Assembly (NCBI RefSeq): GCF_014643535.1 | Contig: NZ_BMJQ01000005.1 | Coordinates: 338,973-402,972, forward strand | DNA from: Aliidongia dinghuensis | Lineage (GTDB): Bacteria > Pseudomonadota > Alphaproteobacteria > ATCC43930 > CGMCC-115725 | DNA: 64,000 nucleotides | Reading direction: 5' to 3' | Program-made: the position numbers and the translations under genes | Shown: piece by piece, positions 7,710 to 16,414 of the stretch | Numbering within the stretch: the first letter of the stretch is position 1 | How the letters are laid out: the number at the start of each line of letters is the position of its first letter | Notes under the pieces: generated by a model | Told to the model about the DNA's origin: nothing | The model's input: the letters and a program-made list of their open reading frames with translations, nothing else | The model's database searches: none

Positions 7710-10700
7710 GTGCGTAAGCTGCTGATCGTCATCGTCGTCGCCCTGGTGCTGCTCGTCGCGGCCGTCGTCGTCGTGCCGCGCGTCATCGGCACCGAACAGC
7801 TGACCGCCTTCCTCACGGAGCGGCTCCGGACCGCCACCGGCTACAATGTCGCGATCCGCGGGCCCGTGTCGCTCTCGGTCCTGCCGAGCCCGAGCCTGTC
7901 GGTTGCAGACATCCACGTCACCGCCGCGGCGACGCCGGGTGCTCCGGAGCTTGCGCGCGCCGGTGCCGTCCAGGTCGAGGTGGCGCTGATGCCGCTGTTC
8001 GGCGGCCGGGTCGAGGCGACGGCGGTCACCGTGCGCGATCCGGTCGTGATGCTCGAAGGCCCGCTCGGCCCGGCGAAGCCGGTCGCCCAGGCGCCGGCCA
8101 AGCCCGCCCCGTCGCCGGGGCCGGCGCCCGGGGCGCCCCAAGGGACCACCCCCGGGCAGGCCCCGGCGGGAGCACCCCAGACGGCGCCGTCGGCCACGAG
8201 CAAATTCTCGGTCGCGGTCGAGCATGTCCGGGTGACGAACGGCAGCGTCACCTATCGCGACGGCGGCCAGACCTATACGCTCGAGCATCTCGATCTCGAT
8301 GTGACGACATCGCCCGGCGGTGCCGTTTCCGGCTCGGCCGATGCCGGTTTCGGCCAGGACCGACTGCATGTCGTGGGCCGGGTCGGTGCGCTCGATTGTG
8401 CCAAGGCGATCCCTCTGTCGCTGCACGCGACGGCCGATGCGGGCCGGGCCTCGCTCGATTTCGATGGCACAGCCGGCTGTGGGGCGGACGGGGCCCGCGC
8501 CGGCGGCAAGCTCAAACTCGCCGCCGACAGTGCGCGCGCCGCGCTTACGCCGTTCACGGCGGCGGCGCTGCCGGCCGCGCTCGACCGGCGCCTGGCGCTC
8601 GAAGGCACACTCGACGCCGACCCGGGCAGGCTCGACCTCGCCGATCTCTCAGTCGATTTCGATGAAAGCCACGGCATCGGCACGCTCAATATCCGCACGG
8701 CGGCCCACGACGGCGAGCGGCCGGCGATCGATCTGGCGCTCGACGTAAACCGGCTCGATCTCGCGCCCTGGTTCGCGCCGCCGCCGGCCGGACGCAATGC
8801 GGCTGCCCCCTCAGCGCCGGCCGTCTCGGCCGCGACGGGGATGCCGAACGGAACGTCAAGCGGGGCGCCCTCGGCCATGCCGCGGGGCTTCGCCGCTCTC
8901 CATATCGGGCTCGATCTCTCGGTCGAGCTTCTGGCTTGGCACGACGGCCTCATCCGGCAGGCCCGGTTCAACGGCGGCATCGACCAGGGCACGGTGACCA
9001 TCAACCAGGCAACGGCGGAGCTGCCCGGCGGCACCGACATGAGCGTCAGCGGCCAGGTCGCGGACGCGTTCGGCATCGGGCATTTCACCGGCACGGCCGA
9101 TGCCGAGACCGACAATCTACGCGCGCTCTGCGATTGGGCCGGCCTCAAGTTCGGCGGCGTGCCGGCCGACCGGCTGCGCCAGGCGAGCCTGTCGACGACG
9201 CTTGATGTCGTTGGCGATCCTGCAGGCGAGCGGGTCTCGGCGACCGGCATCGAGCTGGAGCTCGACGGCAGCCAGTTCAAGGGCGCCGCCAACCTGGTCC
9301 TGGGGGATCGGCCCGGGATTGGCCTCAGGCTCGCCGGGGACCAGCTGAACCTCGACGCTTATCTCGCCGGCGAGACCATGGTGCCGCTGCCGCAATCGGG
9401 CGGTGGGCAGGCAGCGGTTTCCGCCGGCCCGTCGCCGACGGTTGCGACGGCCGCGGCGCTGCTGCCGCTCGTGGCGGCCAACCTGGACTTGAGTTTCGAC
9501 AAGGTCACCTGGCGCGGCCAGCTGCTGAAAGCCGTGCATCTGGCCGGCCTCGTCGATCGGGGCGCGGTCGAGCTGCGCGACGCGCGCATCGGCGATCTCG
9601 GCGGCGGCAGCCTGGCGCTTTCAGGCCGCTGGTCCGGCGGGCTCGGCACGACGGCAACGCTCACTGGCCGGGTGACGGCGGGCGGGCCCAGCGCGGTGCC
9701 GCTTCTGACCTTCCTGGGCCTGGGCGGGCAGGAGACTGCAGGGCGGCTCGGCGCCTATACCCTCGACCTGCGGGCCCAGGGGCAGCCGCTGGCGCCCGGC
9801 ATCGATGCGACGCTGACGGCCGAGGAGGCGCGTGGCACGGCCAAGGGCCGCCTCGCCCTTGGCGCAGCGCCGCATTTCGTCGGCACGGCGACGCTCGACC
9901 ATCCGGAGGCCGCCCGTCTGCTGGCGATCGTGGCGCCGCTCTATCGCCCGGCCGGCGGGGCGCTCGGCGCGGTCCAGCTCGCCGCGGCGGTCGATGCCGA
10001 CCCGCAGCATCTGACGTTGGACCAGCTATCCCTGACCGTCGGCGAGCAGCGGGTGGCCGGCACCTTGTCGCTCGACGGCACGGCGCATCCGGCCCGGCTC
10101 GACGCCGATCTCACCGGCGGCGACCTGGTATTCGACCCGTTCCTGCCCGCGCGGGAGTCTGCCGCTGTGGACGGGCCGGTGCGCTACGCGGCGCTCGGCG
10201 ATCCGGGTCCGCTGCCCGGCCACTGGTCGCGGGCGAAGTTCGATCTTTCGTGGCTGAGCATCATCGACGCCAAGGTGAAGCTCACGGCGGACTCGGCCGC
10301 TGCCGGTCCCTGGCACTTCGACAAGCCGGTGCTGGGCTTCGCGCTCAAGGGCGGCACGCTCGGGCTCGACACGCTCATGGGCGGCCTGTTCGGCGGCAAG
10401 ATCGACGCGCATGGCAGCCTGAGTCAGGCCGGGGCCGCGGCGCTGACCCTTGCCGGGCGCGATCTCGACCTCAAGGATCTGGCGCAGCAGACGGGGGCTG
10501 CAGCACTCACCGCCGGCAAGGGCCAGCTCGACGCGGATCTGACCGCGAACGGCACGTCCGAGGCGGACTTGATCGCGGCCCTCGGTGGCAAGGCGTCGCT
10601 CTCGGCGCGCGACGGGGCGCTCACCGGTTTCGATCTTCCGGCGGTCAACGATCGGCTGAAGGCGCTCAAAGGGCCGCAGGACCTGGTGGCGGTGATCCAG

Positions 10701-11120
10701 GCGGTGCAGGCCGGCGGCAGCACGCGCTTCACGGCGCTCGACGCGACGGCGACGATCGCCGGCGGCGTCATCCGGTCGAACGAGGCGCATCTGGCGGCCG
10801 ATGGCGGCGATCTTACAGCCCAGGTGACGGCCAATCTGCCGGCCTGGACGATCGAGGGGAAGGCGGCGCTGGCGCTCGCCGGGCGTACCGACCTGCCGCC
10901 GATCGCCATGAGCTTCGACGGCCCGCTCGACAAGCCGGAAAAGCGCATCGACGTGAACAGCCTTGCCGCCTATGCGCAACGCCAGGGTGTCGGGTCCCTG
11001 TTGCAGGGCCTGACGGGGCAGCAAGCAGCGCCGGCTTCGCCGTCGCAACAACCGCAACAGCAAAAGCCGGCCCAGCAGCTGCAAGACCTGTTCAAGGGGC
11101 TTCTGCCGAAGAAGCCCTGA
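7710..11120 (+). CDS. AsmA family protein
   Basis: 1136 residues with one N-terminal membrane anchor (about residues 3-25), then the AsmA N-terminal domain (SVLPSPSLSVADIHV) and a long beta-rich periplasmic body ending in the AsmA-like C-terminal region. The family belongs to the bridge-like lipid-transfer/outer membrane biogenesis group (AsmA, TamB, YhdP). A Pro/Ala/Gly-rich linker sits near residues 118-170 and a Gln/Pro-rich tail at about 1105-1125. The start is GTG 7710 behind a strong AGGAGGG site. It stands alone on the plus strand. Confidence 0.88.
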   Translation: MRKLLIVIVVALVLLVAAVVVVPRVIGTEQLTAFLTERLRTATGYNVAIRGPVSLSVLPSPSLSVADIHVTAAATPGAPELARAGAVQVEVALMPLFGGRVEATAVTVRDPVVMLEGPLGPAKPVAQAPAKPAPSPGPAPGAPQGTTPGQAPAGAPQTAPSATSKFSVAVEHVRVTNGSVTYRDGGQTYTLEHLDLDVTTSPGGAVSGSADAGFGQDRLHVVGRVGALDCAKAIPLSLHATADAGRASLDFDGTAGCGADGARAGGKLKLAADSARAALTPFTAAALPAALDRRLALEGTLDADPGRLDLADLSVDFDESHGIGTLNIRTAAHDGERPAIDLALDVNRLDLAPWFAPPPAGRNAAAPSAPAVSAATGMPNGTSSGAPSAMPRGFAALHIGLDLSVELLAWHDGLIRQARFNGGIDQGTVTINQATAELPGGTDMSVSGQVADAFGIGHFTGTADAETDNLRALCDWAGLKFGGVPADRLRQASLSTTLDVVGDPAGERVSATGIELELDGSQFKGAANLVLGDRPGIGLRLAGDQLNLDAYLAGETMVPLPQSGGGQAAVSAGPSPTVATAAALLPLVAANLDLSFDKVTWRGQLLKAVHLAGLVDRGAVELRDARIGDLGGGSLALSGRWSGGLGTTATLTGRVTAGGPSAVPLLTFLGLGGQETAGRLGAYTLDLRAQGQPLAPGIDATLTAEEARGTAKGRLALGAAPHFVGTATLDHPEAARLLAIVAPLYRPAGGALGAVQLAAAVDADPQHLTLDQLSLTVGEQRVAGTLSLDGTAHPARLDADLTGGDLVFDPFLPARESAAVDGPVRYAALGDPGPLPGHWSRAKFDLSWLSIIDAKVKLTADSAAAGPWHFDKPVLGFALKGGTLGLDTLMGGLFGGKIDAHGSLSQAGAAALTLAGRDLDLKDLAQQTGAAALTAGKGQLDADLTANGTSEADLIAALGGKASLSARDGALTGFDLPAVNDRLKALKGPQDLVAVIQAVQAGGSTRFTALDATATIAGGVIRSNEAHLAADGGDLTAQVTANLPAWTIEGKAALALAGRTDLPPIAMSFDGPLDKPEKRIDVNSLAAYAQRQGVGSLLQGLTGQQAAPASPSQQPQQQKPAQQLQDLFKGLLPKKP

Positions 11121-11193
11121 TGCCAGGTGCTCTCGTCCTCGAGATCCCGCGGACGGGCCAGCCGCGACGTTTCGTCGCGATCGGATCCCGCCC

Positions 11194-11317
11194 TAGAGCG
11201 CGGTCGCATTGGCTGGAACCAGCCAATGCGTGAATCGCGCTCTAAACATTTGATTAGAGACGGATTCACGGCTTGAGCGGATCGCAACGCGATTCCACTC
11301 AAGCCGATCCGGCTCTA
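11194..11317. repeat. Two-hairpin intergenic repeat element
   Basis: A composite palindromic element. The first part (11194-11244) has outer arms TAGAGCGCG/CGCGCTCTA and a perfect inner 12-bp stem CGCATTGGCTGG/CCAGCCAATGCG with a 2-base loop. The second part (11269-11306) has arms CGGCTTGAG/CTCAAGCCG. The end reads GGCTCTAG and supplies the TAG stop of the RHH gene on the minus strand. Elements of this style are dispersed repeats in alphaproteobacterial genomes; it may also act as a terminator between the convergent AsmA and RHH genes. Confidence 0.6.
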
Positions 11318-11527
11318 GTTCTTCGCGGTTTCGCCCTTATAGCACTGCAGGACGAAGACGCGGATGGCGCTCGACAGATTCGTGCCGCGCGCCGCATCGA
11401 TGGTCTCGACGAGCCGGTTGACGGAGAGGCCGCGCTGCTCGGCGATCTCCTTCAATCCGGCCCAGAACGCGGTCTCGAGCGACACGCTGGTGCGATGGCC
11501 GGCGATCACGACGGATCGCTTGCGCAT
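11315..11527 (-). CDS. Ribbon-helix-helix domain protein
   Basis: 70 residues from ATG 11527 (MRKRSVVIAGHRTSVSLE). The pattern of a basic beta-strand, then TSVSLETAFWAGLKEIAEQRG and LSVNRLVETIDA, is that of the RHH_4 family of small DNA-binding or adaptor-like proteins. The start is chosen because a longer reading would run into fumC; it lies 50 bases downstream of the fumC stop on the same strand, so it is probably co-transcribed. The target is unknown. Its stop codon is contributed by the adjacent repeat. Confidence 0.75.
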   Translation of the reverse strand: MRKRSVVIAGHRTSVSLETAFWAGLKEIAEQRGLSVNRLVETIDAARGTNLSSAIRVFVLQCYKGETAKN

Positions 11528-11577
11528 CGCCTGCGCGCCGTTCGCCTCTCCCGCGTCGGGGATTGGCGTGGGTCGGG

Positions 11578-12978
11578 TCAACGCGGACCCAGCATGCTCT
11601 CCGGACGCACCCAACGATCGAACTCCTCATCGCTAAGAAAACCCAACGACATGGCCGCCTGCTTCAAGGTCGTGCCCTCGGCATGCGCCTTCTTGGCGAC
11701 CTTCGCGGCCTTGTCGTAACCAATGTGCGGATTGAGCGCCGTGACGAGCATCAGCGACTCATGGAGCAGCTTCTCGATACGGTCGCCGTTGGCCTCGATG
11801 CCCACGACGCAGTTATCGGCGAAGCTTTCGGCTGCGTCGGCCAGGAGCCGGATCGACTGCAGCACGTTAAAGATGATAACGGGCTTGAACACATTCAGTT
11901 CGAAATGACCCTGGCTTCCGGCGACTGTCACCGTGACATGGTTTCCCATGACCTGAGTCGCAACCATCGTCATCGCTTCAGCCTGCGTCGGATTGACCTT
12001 GCCTGGCATGATCGACGAGCCCGGCTCGTTCTCGGGCAGATGGATTTCGCCGAAGCCGCAGCGCGGACCGGAGCCGAGCAGGCGGATGTCGTTCGCAATC
12101 TTCATGGCCGAGGCCGCGATGGTGTTGAGCGCGCCCGACAGCTCGACGAGCGCGTCATGGCCGGCCAGCGCCTCGAACTTGTTCTCGGCCGTGACGAAGG
12201 GCAGGCCAGTGAGCTTTGCCGCCTCCTTGGCGAAGGCCTCGGCGAAGCCCACGGCGGCATTGATGCCGGTGCCGACGGCGGTACCGCCCTGGGCCAGCTG
12301 GTAAAGCCGCGGCAGCGTCGCCTCGACGCGGGCGATGCCGTACTCGACCTGCTTCGCGTAGCCCGAGAATTCCTGGCCGAGCGTGACGGGCGTCGCGTCC
12401 TGCAGGTGGGTCCGGCCGATCTTGATGATCGACGCGAATTCCTTGGCCTTCTTGTCCAGCGCCTGGTGCAGGTGCTTCAGCGCCGGCAGCAGCCGGTGCG
12501 CGACCTGCTCGGCAGCGGCGATGTGCATGGCGGTCGGGAAACTGTCGTTCGACGACTGGCCGTAGTTGACGTGATCGTTCGGGTGGATCGGCTTCTTCGA
12601 GCCGACGACGCCGCCCAGGAGCTCGATCGCGCGGTTCGAAATGACCTCGTTCGCATTCATGTTGGTCTGGGTGCCGGAGCCGGTCTGCCAGACGACGAGC
12701 GGGAAATGGTCGATGAGCGTGAGGTTGATGACCTCGTCGGCCGCCTTGGCGATCGCGTCGGCGACCGCCTGGTCGAGCTTGCCGAGCGCCAGGTTGGCAA
12801 GCGCCGCAGACTTCTTCTGGATGCCGAGCGCGCGTACCAGCGGCGCCGGCATGCGCTCACCGCCGATCTTGAAGTTCTGCAACGAGCGCTGAGTCTGGGC
12901 ACCCCAATATCGGTCCGCCGGCACGGCCACTTCGCCCATCGTGTCGGTTTCGATGCGGGTCGCGGTCTCGGAAGTCAT
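11578..12978 (-). CDS. fumC: Class II fumarate hydratase
   Basis: 466 residues, the usual length. It catalyses the reversible hydration of fumarate to L-malate in the TCA cycle as an iron-independent homotetramer. The fumarase/aspartase signature [11 protein letters not shown] is at 320-330 with the catalytic serine loop; other conserved blocks are [15 protein letters not shown] near 98-112 and [10 protein letters not shown] near 188-197. An AAGGA site precedes ATG 12978. It heads a unit with the RHH gene. Confidence 0.97.
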   Translation of the reverse strand: MTSETATRIETDTMGEVAVPADRYWGAQTQRSLQNFKIGGERMPAPLVRALGIQKKSAALANLALGKLDQAVADAIAKAADEVINLTLIDHFPLVVWQTGSGTQTNMNANEVISNRAIELLGGVVGSKKPIHPNDHVNYGQSSNDSFPTAMHIAAAEQVAHRLLPALKHLHQALDKKAKEFASIIKIGRTHLQDATPVTLGQEFSGYAKQVEYGIARVEATLPRLYQLAQGGTAVGTGINAAVGFAEAFAKEAAKLTGLPFVTAENKFEALAGHDALVELSGALNTIAASAMKIANDIRLLGSGPRCGFGEIHLPENEPGSSIMPGKVNPTQAEAMTMVATQVMGNHVTVTVAGSQGHFELNVFKPVIIFNVLQSIRLLADAAESFADNCVVGIEANGDRIEKLLHESLMLVTALNPHIGYDKAAKVAKKAHAEGTTLKQAAMSLGFLSDEEFDRWVRPESMLGPR

Positions 12979-13091
12979 CTTGGGTCATCCTTGTCGAAGG
13001 GTCTATGCCGCCGGCCGGGGAGCCCGGTCGCCGGATGGGCGCCAAGGTGCCACCGCCCCGCCGTCGCGGCAAATACCTGTTACCGCAAGGC

Positions 13092-13613
13092 TCAGTTGCC
13101 GACTGAATTGCGAATCGGGCCCGCCAGCGGGTTCGACCGGTCGGCGACGATCGCCATGAAGGTCTTGCGCTGGGATTCGTCGAGTGTGCCGAGGAACTTG
13201 ATCGTCGCCGTGGTGACCTCGGTCTGGAACGCGCGGCGGTGCTGTGCGATCTCGTCGAGCAGCTCGTGAACATGCTGGACGTCGGGCGTGGGCGCGCTCA
13301 GCTCCTCCCAGGTGTCCTCGACCAGCGGCTGGTTCTGCAGGGCAAGTATACCCTGGGCGGTGTGCAGGCCGCGCCGCCATTCCTTGAAGGGCTTGGATGT
13401 CTCGGGATCGAGACCGAGCCGGGTTGCAAAGAGCTCGAGCCGGCGTTCGGGCGGGCCTCCCTGCCCCGGATGCGGGGCCGCGTAGCGGGAATAGGCGAAG
13501 CCGCCGGCGACGAACAGATTGAGGGCCAGCGACAGCACGAGGGCGACCTCGATCGGACGCGGGGCGCGAAGCTTGAACATCGTCGCCATCCGCGTCTCAG
13601 CCAACCCCGTCAC
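13092..13613 (-). CDS. Periplasmic heavy-metal-sensor-like membrane protein (CnrX/CpxP type)
   Basis: About 173 residues: a short N-terminus, one membrane segment (around residues 22-42, VALVLSLALNLFVAGG), then a helical periplasmic domain typical of the 'periplasmic heavy-metal sensor' family. The GTG at 13613 overlaps the stop of the anti-sigma gene by 17 bases; ATGs at 13589 and 13580 are alternatives. Position directly after an ECF sigma and an anti-sigma gene recalls cnrYXH, where the third protein senses metal in the periplasm. There are few His/Cys ligands, so the signal may not be a metal. Confidence 0.7.
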   Translation of the reverse strand: MTGLAETRMATMFKLRAPRPIEVALVLSLALNLFVAGGFAYSRYAAPHPGQGGPPERRLELFATRLGLDPETSKPFKEWRRGLHTAQGILALQNQPLVEDTWEELSAPTPDVQHVHELLDEIAQHRRAFQTEVTTATIKFLGTLDESQRKTFMAIVADRSNPLAGPIRNSVGN

Positions 13614-14127
13614 CCAGGAGCCCGTTCGACTGGTCGAGAAGGTCGATCGCGGTGCCAGTGCCGCCCGGCTGGTTGATGTTCCGCTCCGTCTGCATGCCGA
13701 GATCGAAGCCCACGAGCGAGATCAGCACCAGGCTGGCCGCGACCGCGCCCCAGGCGGCCCAGGTGGAGACGCGCCGGGGGGCTGCCGAACCTGGCGCAAA
13801 CGGCCGCGGTGCGAACGGCAGGACCGCCGCGGTCTGCTCCGGCAGGAGCGCCTGGGCGCGGCCGAGGAACGCGGCGGACGCGATCTCGGGCACGATCGGT
13901 TGCGTCTTGCAGTCGATGACATCGTCAAGGGCGGCCGGGTCGGCCGCGAGCCGGCGCTCGAGCGCCTCTGCCTCCGCCTCGTCGAGCCGGCCGTCGAGAT
14001 AGGCCGCGAGCAGCATCGGGTCGATGGGGGGATCGATCGGGGGCGGTGTCGCTGCCGCCGCCGACTCGTGCGCCCGCCAGCGCTCGAAGAGCGCTCGGTC
14101 CGGCTGGAAAGGAGCTTCGTCGTTCAT
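13597..14127 (-). CDS. Membrane-anchored anti-sigma factor-like protein
   Basis: 176 residues from ATG 14127. The N-terminal cytoplasmic half contains an acidic helical segment, LLAAYLDGRLDEAEAEALERRLAADP, of the kind that binds ECF sigma factors. One membrane helix follows (about 125-147, AWGAVAASLVLISLVGFDLGM) and then a short periplasmic tail. No HxxxCxxC zinc motif is present, so it is not a classical ZAS anti-sigma. It lies between the sigma and sensor genes, overlapping the latter. A TTG start at 14202 would overlap the sigma gene and is less likely. Confidence 0.72.
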   Translation of the reverse strand: MNDEAPFQPDRALFERWRAHESAAAATPPPIDPPIDPMLLAAYLDGRLDEAEAEALERRLAADPAALDDVIDCKTQPIVPEIASAAFLGRAQALLPEQTAAVLPFAPRPFAPGSAAPRRVSTWAAWGAVAASLVLISLVGFDLGMQTERNINQPGGTGTAIDLLDQSNGLLGDGVG

Positions 14128-14185
14128 GGTCGGGATCCCACGTTCGAACATGGTACGCCCGTGGGGCGGGGACCATCCCCGCGCC

Positions 14186-14776
14186 TCACGGCTTTTCGCC
14201 AAAATGTGCCCGCAATTTCAGCATTGCTTTGTGATGCGTGCTGCGGACGGTTTGCGCGTCGACCGAGAGCGAAGCGGCGATTTCCGCCACCTCCATGTCG
14301 CGCTCGTAGAGCATGGTCAGGACCAGCTGTTGGCGCGGCGAGAGCAAGCCCTCGGGAATCTTGATCTTTTCGACGACGGACGGTTCGACGGCGAAGGCGC
14401 CCTCGGGGGTCGCTTCGATCGGCTGGGTCGGCGGCCGGCGCCGCCGGACCGTGTCGTGGGCGACGCTGCGCGCCACGATGGTGAGCCAGGTGGAGAGCCC
14501 GGCGCGCGTCGGGTCATATTGGCGCAGCAGTCGGAAATCGTCCTTGCACAGGCGCAGGAACACATCCTGGGCGATGTCCTCGACGTCGCTGCCGTCCGAA
14601 CCCACGACCCGGCGCACCGCGGCGAGGATCAGGCCTGCGAACCGGGCGACGAAGGAGTCCCAGGCTGCCTTGTTTCCTGCCAGCAGGCCGGAAAGGTCCT
14701 CCTGATCCCCCCTCAAGTGAGCTCCGTACGACAGCGACCGCGACGACCCATCATACGCCGGTAGCGTGCCGCGCAT
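14186..14776 (-). CDS. ECF-family RNA polymerase sigma factor
   Basis: 196 residues with the two-domain ECF layout: region 2 at about 35-105 (DVEDIAQDVFLRLCKDD followed by the DNA-melting segment AGLSTWLTIVARSVAHD) and region 4 at about 140-190 (LSPRQQLVLTMLYERDMEVAEIAASLSV). It directs polymerase to a small regulon, presumably controlled by the downstream anti-sigma and sensor genes. The ATG has GGTGAGGG immediately upstream. No autoregulatory promoter could be recognised with confidence in the 82 bases upstream. Confidence 0.9.
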   Translation of the reverse strand: MRGTLPAYDGSSRSLSYGAHLRGDQEDLSGLLAGNKAAWDSFVARFAGLILAAVRRVVGSDGSDVEDIAQDVFLRLCKDDFRLLRQYDPTRAGLSTWLTIVARSVAHDTVRRRRPPTQPIEATPEGAFAVEPSVVEKIKIPEGLLSPRQQLVLTMLYERDMEVAEIAASLSVDAQTVRSTHHKAMLKLRAHFGEKP

Positions 14777-14858
14777 CCCTCACCGCCCATGATCATTTCA
14801 CGGGCAGGGCGCGCAATATTCGAAACGGCCCGGATTTACGCCGCCCTGCGGCCGGCGG

Positions 14859-15362
14859 TCATTTCTTGCGGAACGCATCGAGCTTGACGACCTCGCCGGA
14901 CTTGTCGGCCGACGGGGCCGCCTGCTCGTCGTCGCTGGTCGGCGCGGGCGGCTTCTCGGCCGCGAGCTTCGGCGCAGGGGCTGGCGGCGCGGCTTCGGCC
15001 GTGTCCGGCTCCGAACGGAACTCGAGACCGAACTTGACCGACGGATCGGCGAAGGCGGTGACGGCGGCCAGCGGCACCACGAGCCGTTCCGCCTGGTTGC
15101 GGAAGCTCAAGGTGACCGAGAACTGGCGGTCATCGACCTCGAGGCCCCAGAACTGGTGCTCCAGCACGATGGTCATCTCGTGCGGATATTGGGCGGCCAG
15201 ATAATCCGGGATTTCGACGCCGGGATGGCCCGTGCGGAAGGTGATGTAGAAGTGATGGGCGCCAGGCAGCCCATGCTCCGCGGTCAAGGTGAGCGCGTCG
15301 CGGACCACGCTGCGCAGCGCATTCTCGACCATCTTGTCGTAACGGAGGGTGGGTTTCGCCAT
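14859..15362 (-). CDS. sspB: SspB family protein, adaptor for ClpXP
   Basis: 167 residues from ATG 15362 (MAKPTLRYDKMVENAL), the usual start of alphaproteobacterial SspB; ATG 15395 is an alternative. SspB binds ssrA-tagged proteins and tethers them to ClpXP. The folded substrate-binding domain covers about residues 1-110 (HHFYITFRTGHPGVEIP, WGLEVDDRQFSVTLSF). A Pro/Ala/Glu-rich linker and a conserved C-terminal tail, EVVKLDAFRKK, follow; the tail is the expected ClpX-binding peptide. The ssrA gene lies directly upstream on the same strand. Confidence 0.9.
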   Translation of the reverse strand: MAKPTLRYDKMVENALRSVVRDALTLTAEHGLPGAHHFYITFRTGHPGVEIPDYLAAQYPHEMTIVLEHQFWGLEVDDRQFSVTLSFRNQAERLVVPLAAVTAFADPSVKFGLEFRSEPDTAEAAPPAPAPKLAAEKPPAPTSDDEQAAPSADKSGEVVKLDAFRKK

Positions 15363-15399
15363 CTGCACCGATTCTGAAAGAGCGCCGGATGCCATCCCC

Positions 15400-15728
15400 G
15401 GCGCGAAGGGGAGAAGTGGGGGGCTTCTGTTGCCCGGTGCCCCCCGAACCGCGAGTTACCCGATGGCTTTCATCCCGTTAGGGATTAGGCCGCGAGAGCC
15501 TCATGCGCAACGTTGTCGTTCGCATTTAGAGATTGACCCGATAACGGCGGTATCATGCCGGGCAAAAGTCGCGCCTTTACTACGCACGTCGAAGCTGGAT
15601 CGCCCCCGTCGGTCGGCCACGAGGAACGGACGTTCCCTCGGGCCGATTTGGTGGAGGCGCCGGGCACTGCCCCCGGGTCCGTGACGCCTATTCTACGCGC
15701 CGTTTATCGCCATAGTCGGTCACCCGAC
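15400..15728 (-). ncRNA. ssrA: tmRNA, circularly permuted two-piece form
   Basis: Read on the minus strand, the acceptor piece comes first and ends at 15649 in CGCCTCCACCA, with a T-arm-like CCCGGGGGCAGTGCCCGG. After a 41-base intervening segment containing a hairpin, the coding piece starts at 15607 with GGGGGCG. GGGGGCG pairs with CGCCTCC over 7 bp, with a G.U at the third pair, the alanine identity element of tmRNA and tRNA-Ala. The TTCGACG segment of the D-loop-like region follows, then the tag frame at 15523-15485. This acceptor-before-coding order is the known permuted arrangement of alphaproteobacteria. The 5' end is estimated from the promoter and the 3' end is approximate. Confidence 0.92.
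15485..15523 (-). other. Proteolysis-tag reading frame of tmRNA
   Basis: Codons for ANDNVAHEALAA followed by TAA. With the alanine carried by the tmRNA, the appended tag would be AANDNVAHEALAA. The AND N-terminal part and the hydrophobic Ala-Leu-Ala-Ala end match alphaproteobacterial tags recognised by SspB and ClpX. It lies inside the coding piece of ssrA. Confidence 0.9.
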
Positions 15729-15735
15729 AGGAAAG

Positions 15736-15764
15736 AATATAGGCGGCGGCCGATCTTGGCGCAA
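15736..15764 (-). promoter_or_regulatory. ssrA promoter
   Basis: A -35 TTGCGC (15764-15759), 17-base spacer and -10 TATATT (15741-15736) on the minus strand, placing the transcript start near 15728, just before the acceptor piece. Confidence 0.6.
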
Positions 15765-15805
15765 CGGGCTCGGCGACCGGGCCGCGTGCACCGAGCGGCC
15801 GCCCC

Positions 15806-16411
15806 TCAACCTGCGCGGAGCGCGCGCTCGAGAAAATCCAGCCGGTCCTGCCCCCAGAACGGCTCGCCGCGATAGATGTAGGTCGGCGCGCCGAACACCT
15901 GCGCCGCAATCGCATCCTCGGTATGCGCCTCATAGGCGGCCCTGACCGCCTCGGTCTCGGCCGCGGCGCGGAGCGCACGGCCATCGAGCCCGGCCGCATC
16001 GGCGATCGCGATGAGCGTCGCGGCGTCGGCGACGTCGCGCTCCTCGACCCAGATCGCGCGCATGATGCCGGTGAGCAGCCCGTCCAGCTCGTCGCCGTTG
16101 CGCTCGGCCGCGCAGAGCATGCGCGAGGCGAGATCGGCCGAGACCGGAAAGAACTTCGGCTGCGGATTGAGCGGGACGCCGAGATGGGCCGACCAGCGCT
16201 TCAGCTCGAACAGCCGATAGGCCTGGCGCTGCGGCGCGCGCTTGGCGAGCGGCAGGCCGTCCGAGATCGGGAACACCTTGCCGTAGTCGGTCGGCTTGTA
16301 CTCGATCGTGGCGCCCGCCGCTGCGGTGAGCGCCAGGAACCGCTCATGGCCGAGATAGGTCCAGGGTGACACGGGCGTGAAATAGTATTCGACGAGCTTG
16401 CTGGCAGGCAT
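15806..16411 (-). CDS. 2-hydroxychromene-2-carboxylate isomerase family protein (DsbA/GST-kappa fold)
   Basis: 201 residues with the thioredoxin-fold/helical insertion layout of HCCA isomerases, glutathione-dependent enzymes of naphthalene-type degradation. The N-terminal VEYYFTPVSPWTYLGH segment holds the active-site serine region, VFGAPTYIYRGE contains the cis-proline, and FWGQDRLDFLERAL closes the protein. A GGAGG site lies upstream of ATG 16411, 3 bases after the stop of the acyl-CoA synthetase gene, so the two are an operon. No ring-cleavage genes are nearby; the true substrate is unknown. Confidence 0.82.
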   Translation of the reverse strand: MPASKLVEYYFTPVSPWTYLGHERFLALTAAAGATIEYKPTDYGKVFPISDGLPLAKRAPQRQAYRLFELKRWSAHLGVPLNPQPKFFPVSADLASRMLCAAERNGDELDGLLTGIMRAIWVEERDVADAATLIAIADAAGLDGRALRAAAETEAVRAAYEAHTEDAIAAQVFGAPTYIYRGEPFWGQDRLDFLERALRAG

Positions 16412-16414
16412 GTC

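Noticed and set aside
11563..13269. 568-aa plus-strand reading frame opposite fumC
   Set aside because: fumC is unambiguous on the minus strand and this frame shows no family features.
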